From assembly GCA_024529925.1 (NCBI GenBank), contig JAFEUB010001425.1, positions 354,137 to 418,136 on the forward strand: a stretch of 64,000 nucleotides of DNA, written 5' to 3'. The notes under the pieces are model-generated. The model was not told where the DNA came from. It ran no database searches and saw only the letters and a list, made by a program, of their open reading frames with translations. The DNA is from Ophthalmolycus amberensis. Lineage: Eukaryota; Chordata; Actinopteri; Perciformes; Zoarcidae. A program made the translations under genes and the position numbers. Numbering within the stretch: the stretch's first letter is position 1; each line of letters begins with the position of its first letter. This document shows, in pieces, positions 1 to 13,100 of this stretch.

Positions 1-988
1 TCCAGCTGGCTAGCAACAAGTGGTAAAGCAACTACTATGAACGTTAGCTAGCTAACCCAACGTTAGCCAACTAATGTAGCCTTGCAACAATACTGTGAAC
101 ACTGCAAAACACTGTAAATACCCAGCGGAAACCGAGGGAATAACTAGTACCGCTATAACTACGTTACACGAGATCCGTTGGTGTTTCGCTTTGTTGGTGA
201 TAGCTAACAGAAGAGCAGCTCTCGGCGTTACCGTCAGGTTACCCTGATATGGCAACTTGAACTAGCCGCGTCCGAGCAGGAAAACAACCGTTCGCAGCAG
301 CTCCAAGGGACGCTGGGAAATGTAGGCTGACGACCATGGAACAGTGTGGGAATCCATTATTTGTGGACTACATTGTCCAAAGGTTTGCGTTAGCGCCAGT
401 GTTACCGCTCGTCAATTCGAAAAGATAAGAAAAAATGAAAGAAAAGAGGAAAATAAGGGAATTGTTTCTCGCACATGAAAAGCCAAACTGTTAATAAGAA
501 AATAATGGAAAAAGCCATATAGGGAAATGGACAGTTTATGTTAACTGACTATATTAGCTACATAGTATAATATATAAATTCGGCATAATTGGACAAATAT
601 AACTATACTATTGACTGTATAGAACTGAATGCAATAACACAAGAACAAAACTATTCTCGAGTCTAACACAAGAGTGCCTCAGAAGTCCACCCTCCCCTCA
701 AGTTGTAGACCACCTCTAAACCCAGCAGAGAACTGCAGCTGTCCGTCCTACAGCATCTCCACCTTCACAGCCTCACAGGAACTCCTGGGGCCCTGTCAAG
801 AACACTGAGCACACCACTGTCTCTACCTGAGGATTATACACCTAAAACAAACACCACAGACCAGACTGCTTCACTTGAATTGATAAATACGTGTTGTTGT
901 GGACATCAAGAGGACTGTGAAGAAAAAACAGAAGTCAGTCTGGGGATATTTGGAGCCGAAGCTGACACATAGCGAGCAGCCCTCCAGC
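1..988. other. 5' flank of tshr
   Basis: No convincing coding exon was seen. The first ~420 bases are CpG-containing and carry a ZNF143-type motif; the rest is AT-rich. The tshr 5' UTR and promoter must lie here, but no start site can be fixed from sequence alone. In other vertebrates the head-to-head neighbour of TSHR is CEP128, so bases 1-420 could include that gene's promoter or first non-coding exon on the minus strand. That is inference from synteny. Confidence 0.5.
311..326 (-). promoter_or_regulatory. ZNF143/SBS-type motif
   Basis: The minus strand reads CCTACATTTCCCAGCG, close to the ACTACAnTTCCCAG core bound by ZNF143. This motif is typical of ubiquitous CpG-rich promoters and is often found between divergent genes. 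It suits a promoter firing away from tshr. It is a sequence match only. Confidence 0.4.
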
Positions 989-1161
989 ATGCAGGTGATA
1001 TCGTGCGCGTTGTTTACGCTCGTCAGTCTCTCTATCAGCCCCGGAGCGTCGGAGGCTGACTCCTGCCCTGCTGTCTGCGAGTGCTCTGAGTGGAAGACTC
1101 ACACAATCTCCTGCTTTGACATTGGTATTCTCCCCAGGTTTCCTGCAGGCACGGAGACACT
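989..1161 (+). CDS. tshr: tshr exon 1 (start, signal peptide, cysteine cap)
   Basis: The only in-frame ATG before the signal peptide is at 989; the protein starts MQVISCALFTLVSLSIS and continues into a C-x3-C-x-C cap. The donor after CT is GTAAGT, phase 2. A 5' non-coding part upstream is likely but undefined. Confidence 0.9.
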
Positions 1162-4100
1162 GTAAGTAGGCGTACAAAAGGCATCTGCAAAAGTGATTCT
1201 GCTGCTTTTTTCATGCATTTTGAATGTAAAGTGCTCTTAACCCCGAGGAAAAATCATTATAACTTCTTGAATATTCCTTCAAAGTGCCCCCAGAGGGACG
1301 TTGCGGCTGTCTGCGATGTTAAGTAGTTATTCCATTTTGAGGTATTATATTCAGTAGTATGTCGTAAGCTATGTTCCAAAGGTGTCAGGGTGACTTGATA
1401 CTGGATTTCATGTGGAATGTAGCCAATCTACATTAAATACATTAAAGGAACACTAAACTTTTGAATGATTTATAATTGGCTTTAATTATTGATTAATTCG
1501 AACCATATTTTACACAAAAAAAACATTATTCCACCAGTGGAACCATAATAAAAAATAAAAAAAGACAACCTGAATTTGTCAGATATATATAGTCTTTTTT
1601 TGTGGGTTTAATTGCAGTTTTTGGTTTTTCATTTGCCTCTTTAATCAGCATTACAGTTTACAGTACAATATCTAATATCATCACATTATCAATTGCCCCT
1701 AAATCTTGCAATTGTAGGTTAACTGTATTCAAGATATTTGAGGATGGAGGGAGAAACATATCAGAGAGAAAGAGAAGCAACCCAGAATGTCCACTTCAGA
1801 AGATTTCACAGAAGACTGAACATTTCAGGGTCCTTACAGTGGCCGTACTGCAGGCATGCTCTGTGGACAAGAGACATTTAAATCAAGGAAAAAGGACATT
1901 TCTGAAAAACAACAAACACACCTGCTCACATTTATTCATTCAGCTTCAACTTTGATGTTTGTTTATAGCCTATTGTTTCTTAATAGTATGCTAATTCACT
2001 AACAGTCAAGCTAACATTGACACACACTATTTAGATAATGGTCTCATCTTATTTGATATCAGACTACACCACATAGTGAAGTACACCCAGTCCACTTTCC
2101 AGTAACCGTATATACTTTGATAGTATAATACTATTACTGCCAGCTAGGGACGCAACATGATTACTTTCATTCGTGATTTTCTGTTGACTATTTTTTTCAA
2201 ATAAATGCTTAAACTATAAAATGTCAGAAAATTGGGATCCCCATTACAGCTTGTGAGAGCCCATCATGGCACCTTCAAGCTGCTTATTTTGTCCGACAAA
2301 CACCCAGAAATCGATATGATGTACAGTGTAAAAGGGAGAAAAGAAAAGAGAAGAGAAGTTTTATCCAAGGTTTACATCTTCCTTCACTTTTGTACTACAA
2401 AGATGATCATCCAAAATAATAAAACCCTTGTCATCAGTGGAGAGGAGGCTATGTGTCTTATTAGCAGAGGGCAAATAAACCAACAGAAATATTTTTTTAA
2501 TAATGATAACATACAGCTGATCTGTGTGCAATCTGTCGTCTTGTTATCCTGGGAGCCAACATGATGTAATAAGTCAGGGTCACCTCTGAAAAATGTAGCA
2601 GGGCTTTTACGCTTCCTAATTTGCTTAAGTACGGGGCAGACATGATGCAACAGAGAGCGACCGGTTTGCCATGGCCTTGAGTGATGGAAGCACATGCCCT
2701 TCAGAGGGACTCCGAGCCATGTGTGGAAACACACAACTGGAGGGTATTTCCATTTAAATCAGCATTCTTTAGTGATAAATCAGACGGTACTGTTACATTG
2801 TATTAGCTGAACTTTCAATGAAGTTGTTGTGAAAATAACCAGTTTGATACTCTCCCTTACTGTTCTACTTACACAAAATTCCTCACAAGCACTGGGCTCG
2901 CTAATAACCATCCCTCCATCCTTCAATCCCAAACACCACTTTGCATCGCCTCCAACAGCACCGATCACATCAAATTATCTCCTGATCACTGCCCCAATTC
3001 ACTTGACCACGTGTCCCAATGTCCCCTACGATTTCCTCACATTCCTGCCCAAAGTTTACCCAGAGCCCTCCAGGAGAATAGAGACGTGAAAGCATGCCAC
3101 TAAGCACGGGATTGTCAACCCTCCTGATGAGAAAAAGAAGCCCAAAATAGACTGTGTATTGAGTGGGATGTCCTAGCAGATGAGGCGTGAGGGAGTTTGA
3201 TTTTGTTGTACACACACTGAGGAATGAACGGCCCTGCTGCCCTGGTCAGGCCTGTGCAGTCCAGCCCTACTAACTCCAGCCACGCACTATGCTTAGAAAG
3301 TCACTTGACTTTGTTTCGTCGCGGTCAAAATTCTACTCAAAAATCACATGATAGGAACCTTGTCTTTGGGTCAAATAGTTCAAATAGATCAATACTCCTC
3401 TCATTGGCATCAATCTTCTCATCTAACTCTCTGTCAAAAAGCAAATAAGAGGAATATATTCCTTTTCCAACTTTTTTTCAACATTGGTGGAGGTTTGTGC
3501 TGTACCCCTGCTTCATCAATGAAAGAGTCTGGTTAAAAATAATTTTGTGGAGGAATATGTTCCAGCAAAGCAGACGCCTGTGCGTGTCTGTGTGTGAGTA
3601 TGCATGTGTGGATACTTAGAGATTGGAGTCCTTTGTGTGCGTGGAGGTTAGTGCATGTGTCACTGGGAGGCAGAGAGGTGGAAAGGCAAGCACAGACACG
3701 CTTGAAAGCCTGCGTAGCGTGAGTCCTGACTGCGTCTGGACGATGCATTCAAATACAATATTTACCTTTAACAGCACATTTCTCAAACACCCGAGAGTAC
3801 CATTTGAGAATAATTAAGAGGAAAAAAAGACTTCAAGGGAAAAGGGGAAAAAACGCCGCAGTTTCAGTCGTTGAAAAACTTCAGAATCTTTGGATTGGAG
3901 TTGAAACATGTGATAACTTGTTATATTCTATGTCCCTCGACCTCTCATCTAATAACACTGACTGAAAGAGTGAAAACGCTGTTTCCTGAATGGTAACAGA
4001 TGAGCACTGGGATTAATTGTAAAATGAGAAGTGGCACGTTGATCACGATGAGCTGAGATTACTGGAAATACTGACAGTTCCCCAGCTTTGTACCAATGGA

Positions 4101-7100
4101 TCGTGCAATGGAAATTGTTACTGTTACTTCTGCAGTAGTTACCTCACGGAATTAGGAGAAGACTCGTTTTATATTTTATAAAACCTAGAATAAAACTAAT
4201 TCAAACGGTAATCACTGTCCACCACCACCAACTACTTTGTTTTATCTTGCTACTGTACACTCAGAACACACAAGATTAGAACAGAAAAATGAAGTGAAAA
4301 GGTAACTGTGTGTTGCATATCCAAGCGTTCTGGCTGAGAGGACAGTACGGATTATTCTTTTGGGAATTATCTTTTAGAAAGCATTTCTACATGAGTTTAC
4401 ATTGAATCACACTGGAGGTTGAATGTGCAGCCGAGTATGTAACTGACCCTCTCTACCAGTCCCCATAGACCATTACACATCAGGAGACGGAGCCCATAGT
4501 AAACACAGCAATGATGTCAATCCAACGCTGGCAATATTATGAATTGTATGGCTTCTCCCCACTTCAAACTCAATTCCCATCCTGTGTGTTTTCTCGAGTT
4601 TCTATCCAAAATGAGAAGTCGGGGGAGTCATTTTCTCCTCAAGCCTCCGAGATGGGCTCATTGGTCTTCTCCCCGCGCTCCTGGGAGAAAATGCATGCCG
4701 TTATTTGGGTTTGAGCGCGGTGGTGAAACAGCGCGGTTCTGACAGGGGTGTTTGGTATCAGGGTCTGCTCTGTGTCCCGCTGTTTGTTTGAGTTTGTCAG
4801 AGCGCGTGCAGGGTGCTGTGCTCCCGTGTCTACTGACCAACTAAACCCCCACCCCATGAGAACCTAATTCAGACCCACGGGCCAGATCTCAGGCTCTGAA
4901 TTAGTCAATTGTTCCCATGATCAACCAAAGGTGCGTGAAGATGCTCGCTTTGGCTGAGTCACTTTTTATACCTGTTTCCAAATGGATGCACACACTGTTG
5001 CCAGTTGAGACAGGATGCAGTGGAACTAACTCTGAATGTGCATCCTCCTTCAGGCTGGTTCTGGAGAAACAACATGACATCAACACATGTGGCTACCATC
5101 CTTATCTCTTCCCTCTAGTCTATTACTATGTTGTCATTCCCAAATCCACCACAACAACATCTGCTGCAAGATCACAGGAAAGAAATAACACATTTTGACT
5201 AGCTAGGAAAAACAATACAGACTACTCTTTACGTTTTTGGGAGAAAATCTTATTTTCTTTGGTTGCCAGTAGTCAGATAAGAATATTTCTGTATGTTAAA
5301 TATAAATCTACAGCTAGCAGCTGTTTTTTTAACCTTTAGATAGAGCCAGGCTAGCTGCTTTTAGCCTTTATGCCAAGCTAAGCCAACCATCTCTTGGCTA
5401 TAGCTTTATAGGCTATTTACAGTACAGATAAGGGTGTAACATTTATCTTCTCATCTAAGCAACAATTGAAAAGTGTAATTCCTAAAATGTCAAATTATTT
5501 CTCTTCGATTTTTTTCTCCTTTTACTCAAAAACAGCAAAAAGCTAAAAAGTTTGATTTGTGGATACAATATAGGAGTATAGATGAGATTGTAAATATTTT
5601 CTGTCTCAGCTCTCACAGTGTATCTGTAACACTGAGTACTAATGTATCCTGAACAATGTGTAACTCTGTGTATCCCACACTTAGGTCCTAACCTTTTCTG
5701 AAACATTGTTCTAAACAGACCCAGACATTGTTTCATTTGGCTGCCAGCTCAGGTCCAGTCACATCCAGGTTTTTGTTTTTTCTGAAATGTATCAGTGTTT
5801 GGCTTTTATCTGTCTTTCCCTTTTTCTCATCTCTTATCTTTAGATCTCCTCTTGTTGAGAGTTATTGGAAAGTTGTAAAGACAAAAATGATTGATTTGAA
5901 ATTTAGATTTTGATAACAGAATCACTTGAAACTGAAGGAAAAAGCTAGCCTTGCTCAGTACCACACGGACAAAAAGCACCTGTCTGCACTTCTAAATCAC
6001 CTTCTCACACCTCACATAGTATCTACTTTGTTTAGTCTGTACAAAAAGGTGTGGGGCTGACTATTTCTTGGCCAAGTGCAATTGCCAGGCAACAGAGTCC
6101 AAGAAGAGCTCCTGACCAGGAAGTAGCTACCATAAAACCACAATATGTTGCTATCACACTTTTTTTAACAGATAAAAACATGTGTCAATTACGGTACTGG
6201 TGAGCAAATTTTGTTACCTTTGGACAAACTAGCTGTTTCCAGTTAAGCTATGCTAACCATCTGCTGGCTCTAGTTAGCTACATATTTAGCCCACCTTACA
6301 GATGTGGGAGTTGCCTTCTCATCTAACTCTCTGCAAGAAAGCAAAGAAGCGTATTTACCAAGATATCTAGTAAATGTTAAAGAACACCTTGCTAATTAGA
6401 AGACATTGAGAGTAAAATGTGTTTGTGACTACTAAAATGTCCATCTTTATTTTCCAACCAGATGGCTTTTCGAGACCCGTCTGTCATCGGTGCCAGCAGA
6501 CGCCTTTGCCAACATGGTCAACATCTCCAGGATGTGAGTGGCAATTTTTTCAGAGGGATTATTCCATTCAAGGCTCGTACACTTTTTATTAACTGCTGTT
6601 CAAACTAGTGCTGGGCAAGTTAACGCGTTATTATCACGTTAACGCATTAATGAATTAACGCCAACAATTATTTTATCGCGCATTAACGCAGTTTTTTTTT
6701 AATGCAATACACACCGCTGATGCCAGCAAATCACCCAAACAAACAGTGGAGGACGTCTTCGGCAGACTACGTTGATACAGCGTGTGGGAGAAGTATAGAT
6801 AAACAAAAGCAAGACAAGCTAACAAATGCCACAGAGAAGTGGAGCTACACACTGCAGCCGGTTAGTATTGTGGAAGATGTCGGTCTGAGGAACGTTCTTA
6901 GGATCGCAACCTATGAGCCTGAAGACGCACCGTCACAAGAAGAACACACGAGTTGTATTAAAGGAGAGGACGACTAAAGCCACGGCGTTACAACGTGCAC
7001 CAGCTGTTGCTCTCACTGGAGACCACTGGACATCGCTGGGTAACCATCATCACCTCGGAGTTACAGCATTATATTGATGAACAGTAGATGCATTCACATG

Positions 7101-10100
7101 CTCTGACTGTCATGAAGACACACATTTTGATGAAACGTGCTGAAACATGTTATTCCTGTTGCACAGCAGTGGAACGTTTCACATACAGTCACACACTGAG
7201 CAGAGATAGTGAAGAGATAGAACCGCTACTGTGGTAAGGGTAATACTGCTGTTAAAAACAACCTGATGTGTTTAAAGTGTTTGCAAACCAAATGTTATTG
7301 ACCCTTTGTTCATATAGCAGTACTTTTAGAATAAAAGTGCGCAATACACTACTTTTGAATTCATTATTGAACTTTGCGCATAACAATGCGATTAATCGCG
7401 ATTAATCGCAGAAAATCATGCGATTAGTCGCGATTAAAAATTGTAATCGTTGCCCAGCACTCATTCAAACACAAACCCTTTACAGTCGTTCTCGTCCACC
7501 TGTTGCCTTTCAACTGCTCTGCTTAAAAAGTGAGAACCGACCCCGGTTCCAAACTGCCCACCTTTTTCCTCTCTGTCTCCCACCCAAGCAGATGATATGC
7601 TCTCTGGTTAGCATCACTGCTGGCTCCTAATCACAGCTGGAAGCGCTAATGCGTTCCTTCAATAGGAATGTTGGTCCTTCGACCGCAGCGGGGCTTGGAC
7701 ATTGACTAGTATTCCAGAGCGTTTTGGGTGTGTGGTGATTTTAGATTCCCAGTAGAGATGTGTAGAGTTAAAATGCACACTTGATCCCCAGCCGCTGAGT
7801 CCGACATTTGCGTCCAAGTCATGCATGAAGGAAGACGGAGGTGGATGAGAGGTTTTCTGTTAGCAGCAAGGAGTGCTCTCTATCCAGATAATATGACTGC
7901 ACGGTAGATTTAGTCAGACTATAAGTAATATAAGTAAAGAGAACATACGTTGTGTTTTCATCTAGTCATTGTGAAGGATGATCCAGTGCTAAATTCATGG
8001 TTTATTTAAAGAGCATTCTTGTTACAAAGTAAGAACAAATTGGAGCAGAGTGACTGATGATTGGGTAATGTATATGTGGGGTGCATACCTGTAAAATTAC
8101 CCGTGACTTTGGAGGCTTTAGGCAAGGTGGGTTGATGAATTCAGGAAAGAGTTGCAGACTTTCGGATCATTTTGAGAGCCACACACCAACTCTTTTTTTT
8201 AAAGCACGTCTTGTATTTCGCCTGCACGCTGGTACAGTACCTGCATTCTTTCAAGTTAAACAGATGGTTAGAAAACATCATTATTTTGACAATACAAAGG
8301 CAATTTGTACAAATTTGTACAATTTGTACAGATTTGGTATAAGCTCTGTGTATTTCTTTTAGATATATATCAGTGGACGTGACGCTGCAGAGGCTGGAGA
8401 GGCATTCCTTCTACAGCCTGAAGAAAATCACCCATATGTGAGTAACGAAAGGAAAATGGCACGCTCTTTATTGATCTTTATTGATTAAGTTGCTCCATTT
8501 GCTCTCTGGAGACAAAAATGCTTAATTCTGAACCTTGCCGGCAGCAAATGGAAGCAAGGAAGAAACAGATCAGAAGCTTATTTCTCCCTGCACACCACTT
8601 ACTGCTCCTCATCAGAGCAGTTTCACCTCACTCCCCCTTGAAGAAATTGACAAAAGAATACCGGTTGTGGGAATCACTGCATGCAAATTAGATGCGAAAC
8701 AATTCAATTTGGTGAGATATCTTATTATCTGATCCATTATTACTGATCCTGGTCTAAACAGAGCAGAGAGGCTGAACAACAGCCAGTATGTGGGTCCTCT
8801 CCTCGTCTTCTTCATATTGTTGTTAAAGCAGCTCAGGGGGAAAAGTCTTGGAGTGCACTCTATTCTCAATTATGGGATAAAGATGTATGGCTTGGTCTCA
8901 GGGTGGACCACACACTTTCTAGCAGAACACCTCCTAGCACTACATATATTACTGCAAGACTTCCTGCCTATGTGAATGATTTGTTCCAAGTTACAGCATC
9001 TTTGTAACACAGCAGTTTGTGTGTTTCCACTTTTCAATGACTGTATAAAATGTGTGCACGCGTAGCCGTTTGAGACAGTAGCTATGATTAACAGCTACAG
9101 AGATTCATTGGACATGACTTGGTTTATCACGTGGCTGTCCTTTTTATCTCAATTACCCTTCCTTTTTGTCTTCCTTTATTAGCTGCCGAATTCCAGACAT
9201 CAAAACACAGACAGAAACAATAATTCAAACTGCGAGCTGAGGGTTGAATCCGTGCGCTGGGGGTGTATTTTGGATCTCCGGGGCCTATTTGCCACTGATT
9301 GGTGTGGTGTAGGGCAATACATCAGATAATGGCATCTCTCTCAGGTTTCCTTCAGGGTCAGACACAAATTAATGCTCCGCTTCCTGTTGGCTGCTCGAGG
9401 CCGACAGCAGCTGTGGATCTAAGACTGCAGTCGAAGCAGCGAAGTCAGAGGGAGCTGGGTTAAGTAGGTTTCATGCCACCAACAAGAGAAACCACCAATG
9501 TCAAGAATTCTTGCTTTTTACTGGCACAGTAAATAGATGAATCTCAGTTTTGATCATATGTTGGCAAGTGATGTGAATGTCATAATGATCAACCTGTAAA
9601 AAACACACAGTTCACGAAAGCTTCAACATTTGTGGTCATTTGTGCTTAAAAAAACTGGCACAAAGGAAAGTAGGTATTTATTTATTTAGCAGCAACATCA
9701 GCATGTTTGTCTGGGTCATCCACAGGAAATAAAGTGGGTAGTTAAAGCTGCATTGATCCAATTAATATGTGTCAATGTAAATGTAGTTACAAATCATTAG
9801 CCGACTCAGCAGTTTCCCTCAGCTCTACGGAACTTAATAGTGTCTCTGAGCAGATTGTTTAGGTTTTACAGCCTGCAACTTAATCTCATCGTTCTCATAA
9901 CCCTCATTTCCAGCAGCAGAAGCTCCGGCTCTGATAAACACACGGTATGCTACCTGCTTAACACCTAACAGCAGACAAGGACAGTTAGCGACTGGCTGGT
10001 GAACAGAGTGGAGCATTTAGCAGCTGAAGACCCAACTCTGCCTCAGGAGTTGGTGGAGACAAAGAAAGGATAAAAGGAGAGAGAATATTGGACTTTTATC

Positions 10101-13100
10101 CAGACACACGACTCCAAAGAAAAAGACCACCCACCACCCACAGAAACCAACTTTATCAATGGAGAATCCAAGTGAAAGGAAATAGAAGTTTCAACACACT
10201 GTGTCGTTGACCCTCTGGAGTTCAAAGGGTTGTGACAAAGATTCAAACTGTCCAGCTCACCTCTTTGTCTCAGCAGTTGGAGACTGCTTGACAGACTGGG
10301 ACACGGTTATTTTCACTGATAAACTGCTCTCAGATATTTCAGTGTCGCTTTAGTATTTTAACACCACCAGTGGGAAGATCAAGCTCTCCCGCTCAGTGAC
10401 TTCCATTGACCTGACCCTGTCTGTGTGCTGGGCTGAGTGTGGGGTCCCGGGTGTGTGTGAAGAAGGGCCAGGACACATGTTCCACAGCACCACATGGCTT
10501 CACAGGGCAGAGAGAGAGGTGTTGGGTCCAGCCCAGGGCGGACCAGAGTAAACACACTAATGAAACACTAATTGGACTCTACTTCCGGCCCTGGCTGTCT
10601 GCACCGACTTCCCCTCTCTTGCACACTGGCATGCACCTCGTTCTGTTCTCTCAGCAAGTCATAAGTGTGTGTTTCTGAATGTGTGTTCAAATAATTTCCT
10701 TAGTACTTACTTATGCTCTGAGTGACTGTGTTTGTATGTGTAAGTGCATTTTGAGGACATTTGTTTCTTGTCTGGTCTTTCAGAGAGATACGTAATGCAA
10801 AGAGTCTGACCTACATTCACCCAGAAGCCTTTCAAAATCTCCCAAACCTCAAATACTTGTGAGTATTTTTCATTGCATGTTTTTTTATTTGAACTCATAC
10901 TGTTTTTGTCATTGACTCATATTTGTCATTGACTCCTTCATATTGACATTACAGTAATCCAAAAAGACGTGCTGTATATATTTAAAATACTTTACGTCTG
11001 GCAATAATTTAGACATTGTTATCTATTCGTAGCATTGTGTGCACCAGTATGGGCAAGAGTGAGTCATGCTTCCTTTGAGTTTAATGCAGTGGTACAGGTC
11101 CAGTTCAGAAAAGTGAATGCTCACTCTTAACTTTTTCGAAAAATGTTAAAGTCTCATGATGACTTATAAGTCCTTTATGAACCCCCGGCTTGTAACCAGA
11201 CTACTGGTCTACTTGGTGTCACACATGAATATGCCAGTCAATGAATTGGGCTGGTTATTATTAAACTATGTCGTGAAACCAAACTCAGATCTTAAGGAAT
11301 ATGTTTGTAATAGAAATGCTCATTACCCTTTTGCATTAGGCTGGTGTAATGTACCTGTTCTCCTTAAAGGAGCTTGTAGTCTCTGTTGTGTCTACTGTAT
11401 GTCCTCACTGTTTCTATCCTCTTGCTATTCAGGGGAATTTTCAATACCGGCCTCTCTTTCTTCCCTGACTTGAGCCACATCCACTCTAATGACATGAACT
11501 TCATACTGTAAGTTGGTATACTTTTACCATTTTCAAACTTAACACACTAGTTAAAACTGCTACGTGTGGAATTTTAATGTCAGCAATTAATTGCCACATT
11601 AATGCCATAACTATCATAAACCAACAAGACTGTCACACTATATTTTATACTACTTTAAGAATGTCAAAAGGAATAAAGTATGAAATCACCTCTAAGATGT
11701 TTACCATCCGTTGTGTTCCATGTAAGACGGAGGGGCAGGAAGCAACATTAATGTTTGGAACACAACATTGTCGGGATTATGGGAAATGTGGTCTCAATTT
11801 TGAGAAATGCCGCTACTAACAAGACCACTTCCCTTCAAGAATTTAATTGTGTGTTATTAGTTTACAAAACGTCACATAATGGGCCTTTTACACAGAACAA
11901 CAACACCGCCGCTATCTCTGAAACCCATTATTTCCAACGGCTCCGCGTCCAGTGTGATGGGCCCTATAGATGAATCTGTGCTTTCTGCATCTTTGTTGTC
12001 AATAAGTATCTGCCTTTCCATATATAACCCTCTGAATGTCTACACAAAATGAGCATCTATACTCACACCCACTCCATCTAATTTAACTTTCCAACGGAGA
12101 CACAATACTTGAGAATACGTTAATCAACTACATCCCTCCCTGTGCCACTTTCCAGCGTAAGGTATTTCTTATTCTATTATTAACACGACTTCATTTCCTC
12201 TCCATTCGGTGTCTTCCTTTGCAGGGAGGTTGTTGATCATCCATTCATCACGGAGATTCCAGCCAACTCATTCCGTGGCATCACAAGCGACGTGCTGACA
12301 GTGTAAGATATGTGCAGGAGCAACCACGTGCATGGACATGTGCAGATATGCACATGCATAAATGTACAGAAAAATAACTGATTATCTTCATGCAATTACA
12401 TGTATGTTTGTGTCATACACTTGTATACAAAATACACAAGGGGAAAGTGAACTAGATAAAACAATGTAGTAAATACACAGTGAGTGTCCTTTATCCCTAA
12501 ATCCAATCTAAACCCTAAAATAGCCACGAGAAGAAGTGTGGATTGGGCAAAATGACCTCATGTTTAAAAACATGTCCTCACTTTGAACTCACTATATTTT
12601 TTAAAGATAGAAAAAACAAGTGCATAGACTCTGAAAACACAACAGGCAATCACATGTACGCGGTTAGGTTTGGGAGCGAGGAGGGAAGAGGGACTGCAAT
12701 TTTATTCCACAAAACAGAATGTTACAGGAAATGTTGGGATAAAAACCACAAAATTGCACAGACAGATGAAACCTCGCCACAGAATGTGAAATCAGCAGGT
12801 CCTACTTATCTGTGTCACTGCTGCGCAGAAATGGATGAGGCATCAACACATGGAACATATTTTCATTCAGTAGATTGGTTATGAAATCTAAAGAGACATA
12901 TTGTAATCAGTGCTATTATCTTGATATTACTGACTTCTGCTTTTGTTCCAGGATGCTGTATGGAAATGGCTTCAGAGAAATCCAACATCATGCCTTCAAT
13001 GGAACCAAGCTAGATCAAGTGTAGGTATTTCATACAGCCAGCAGCCGCTTAATCCCAGCTCCTGAATGCGCAGTGTGTGTGATTTGGCATCATTTAGTGT

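Larger units (their letters stand above)
1162..6461 (+). other. tshr: tshr intron 1
   Basis: About 5.3 kb without recognised coding sequence. It holds a diverged dispersed repeat (2145-2370), fragments of a long-TIR MITE family (3404-3480, 5234-5492, 5940-6375) and otherwise AT-rich unique-looking DNA. Short open frames in it have no recognisable family. Confidence 0.7.
6534..8362 (+). other. tshr: tshr intron 2
   Basis: 1.8 kb. Nearly half is the hAT-like element at 6606-7462, which starts only 73 bases after exon 2. The remainder shows nothing recognisable. Confidence 0.7.
10859..12951 (+). other. tshr: tshr introns 4-6 region
   Basis: Three short introns (10859-11432, 11508-12224, 12303-12951) separate exons 4-7. 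Nothing recognisable as a gene. 11545-11960 has the feel of a dispersed repeat (it ends GTGTGATGGGCCCTATAG) but I cannot name it. Confidence 0.5.

Noticed and set aside
12543..12884. 113-codon frame in tshr intron 6
   Set aside because: No recognisable motif; probably chance.
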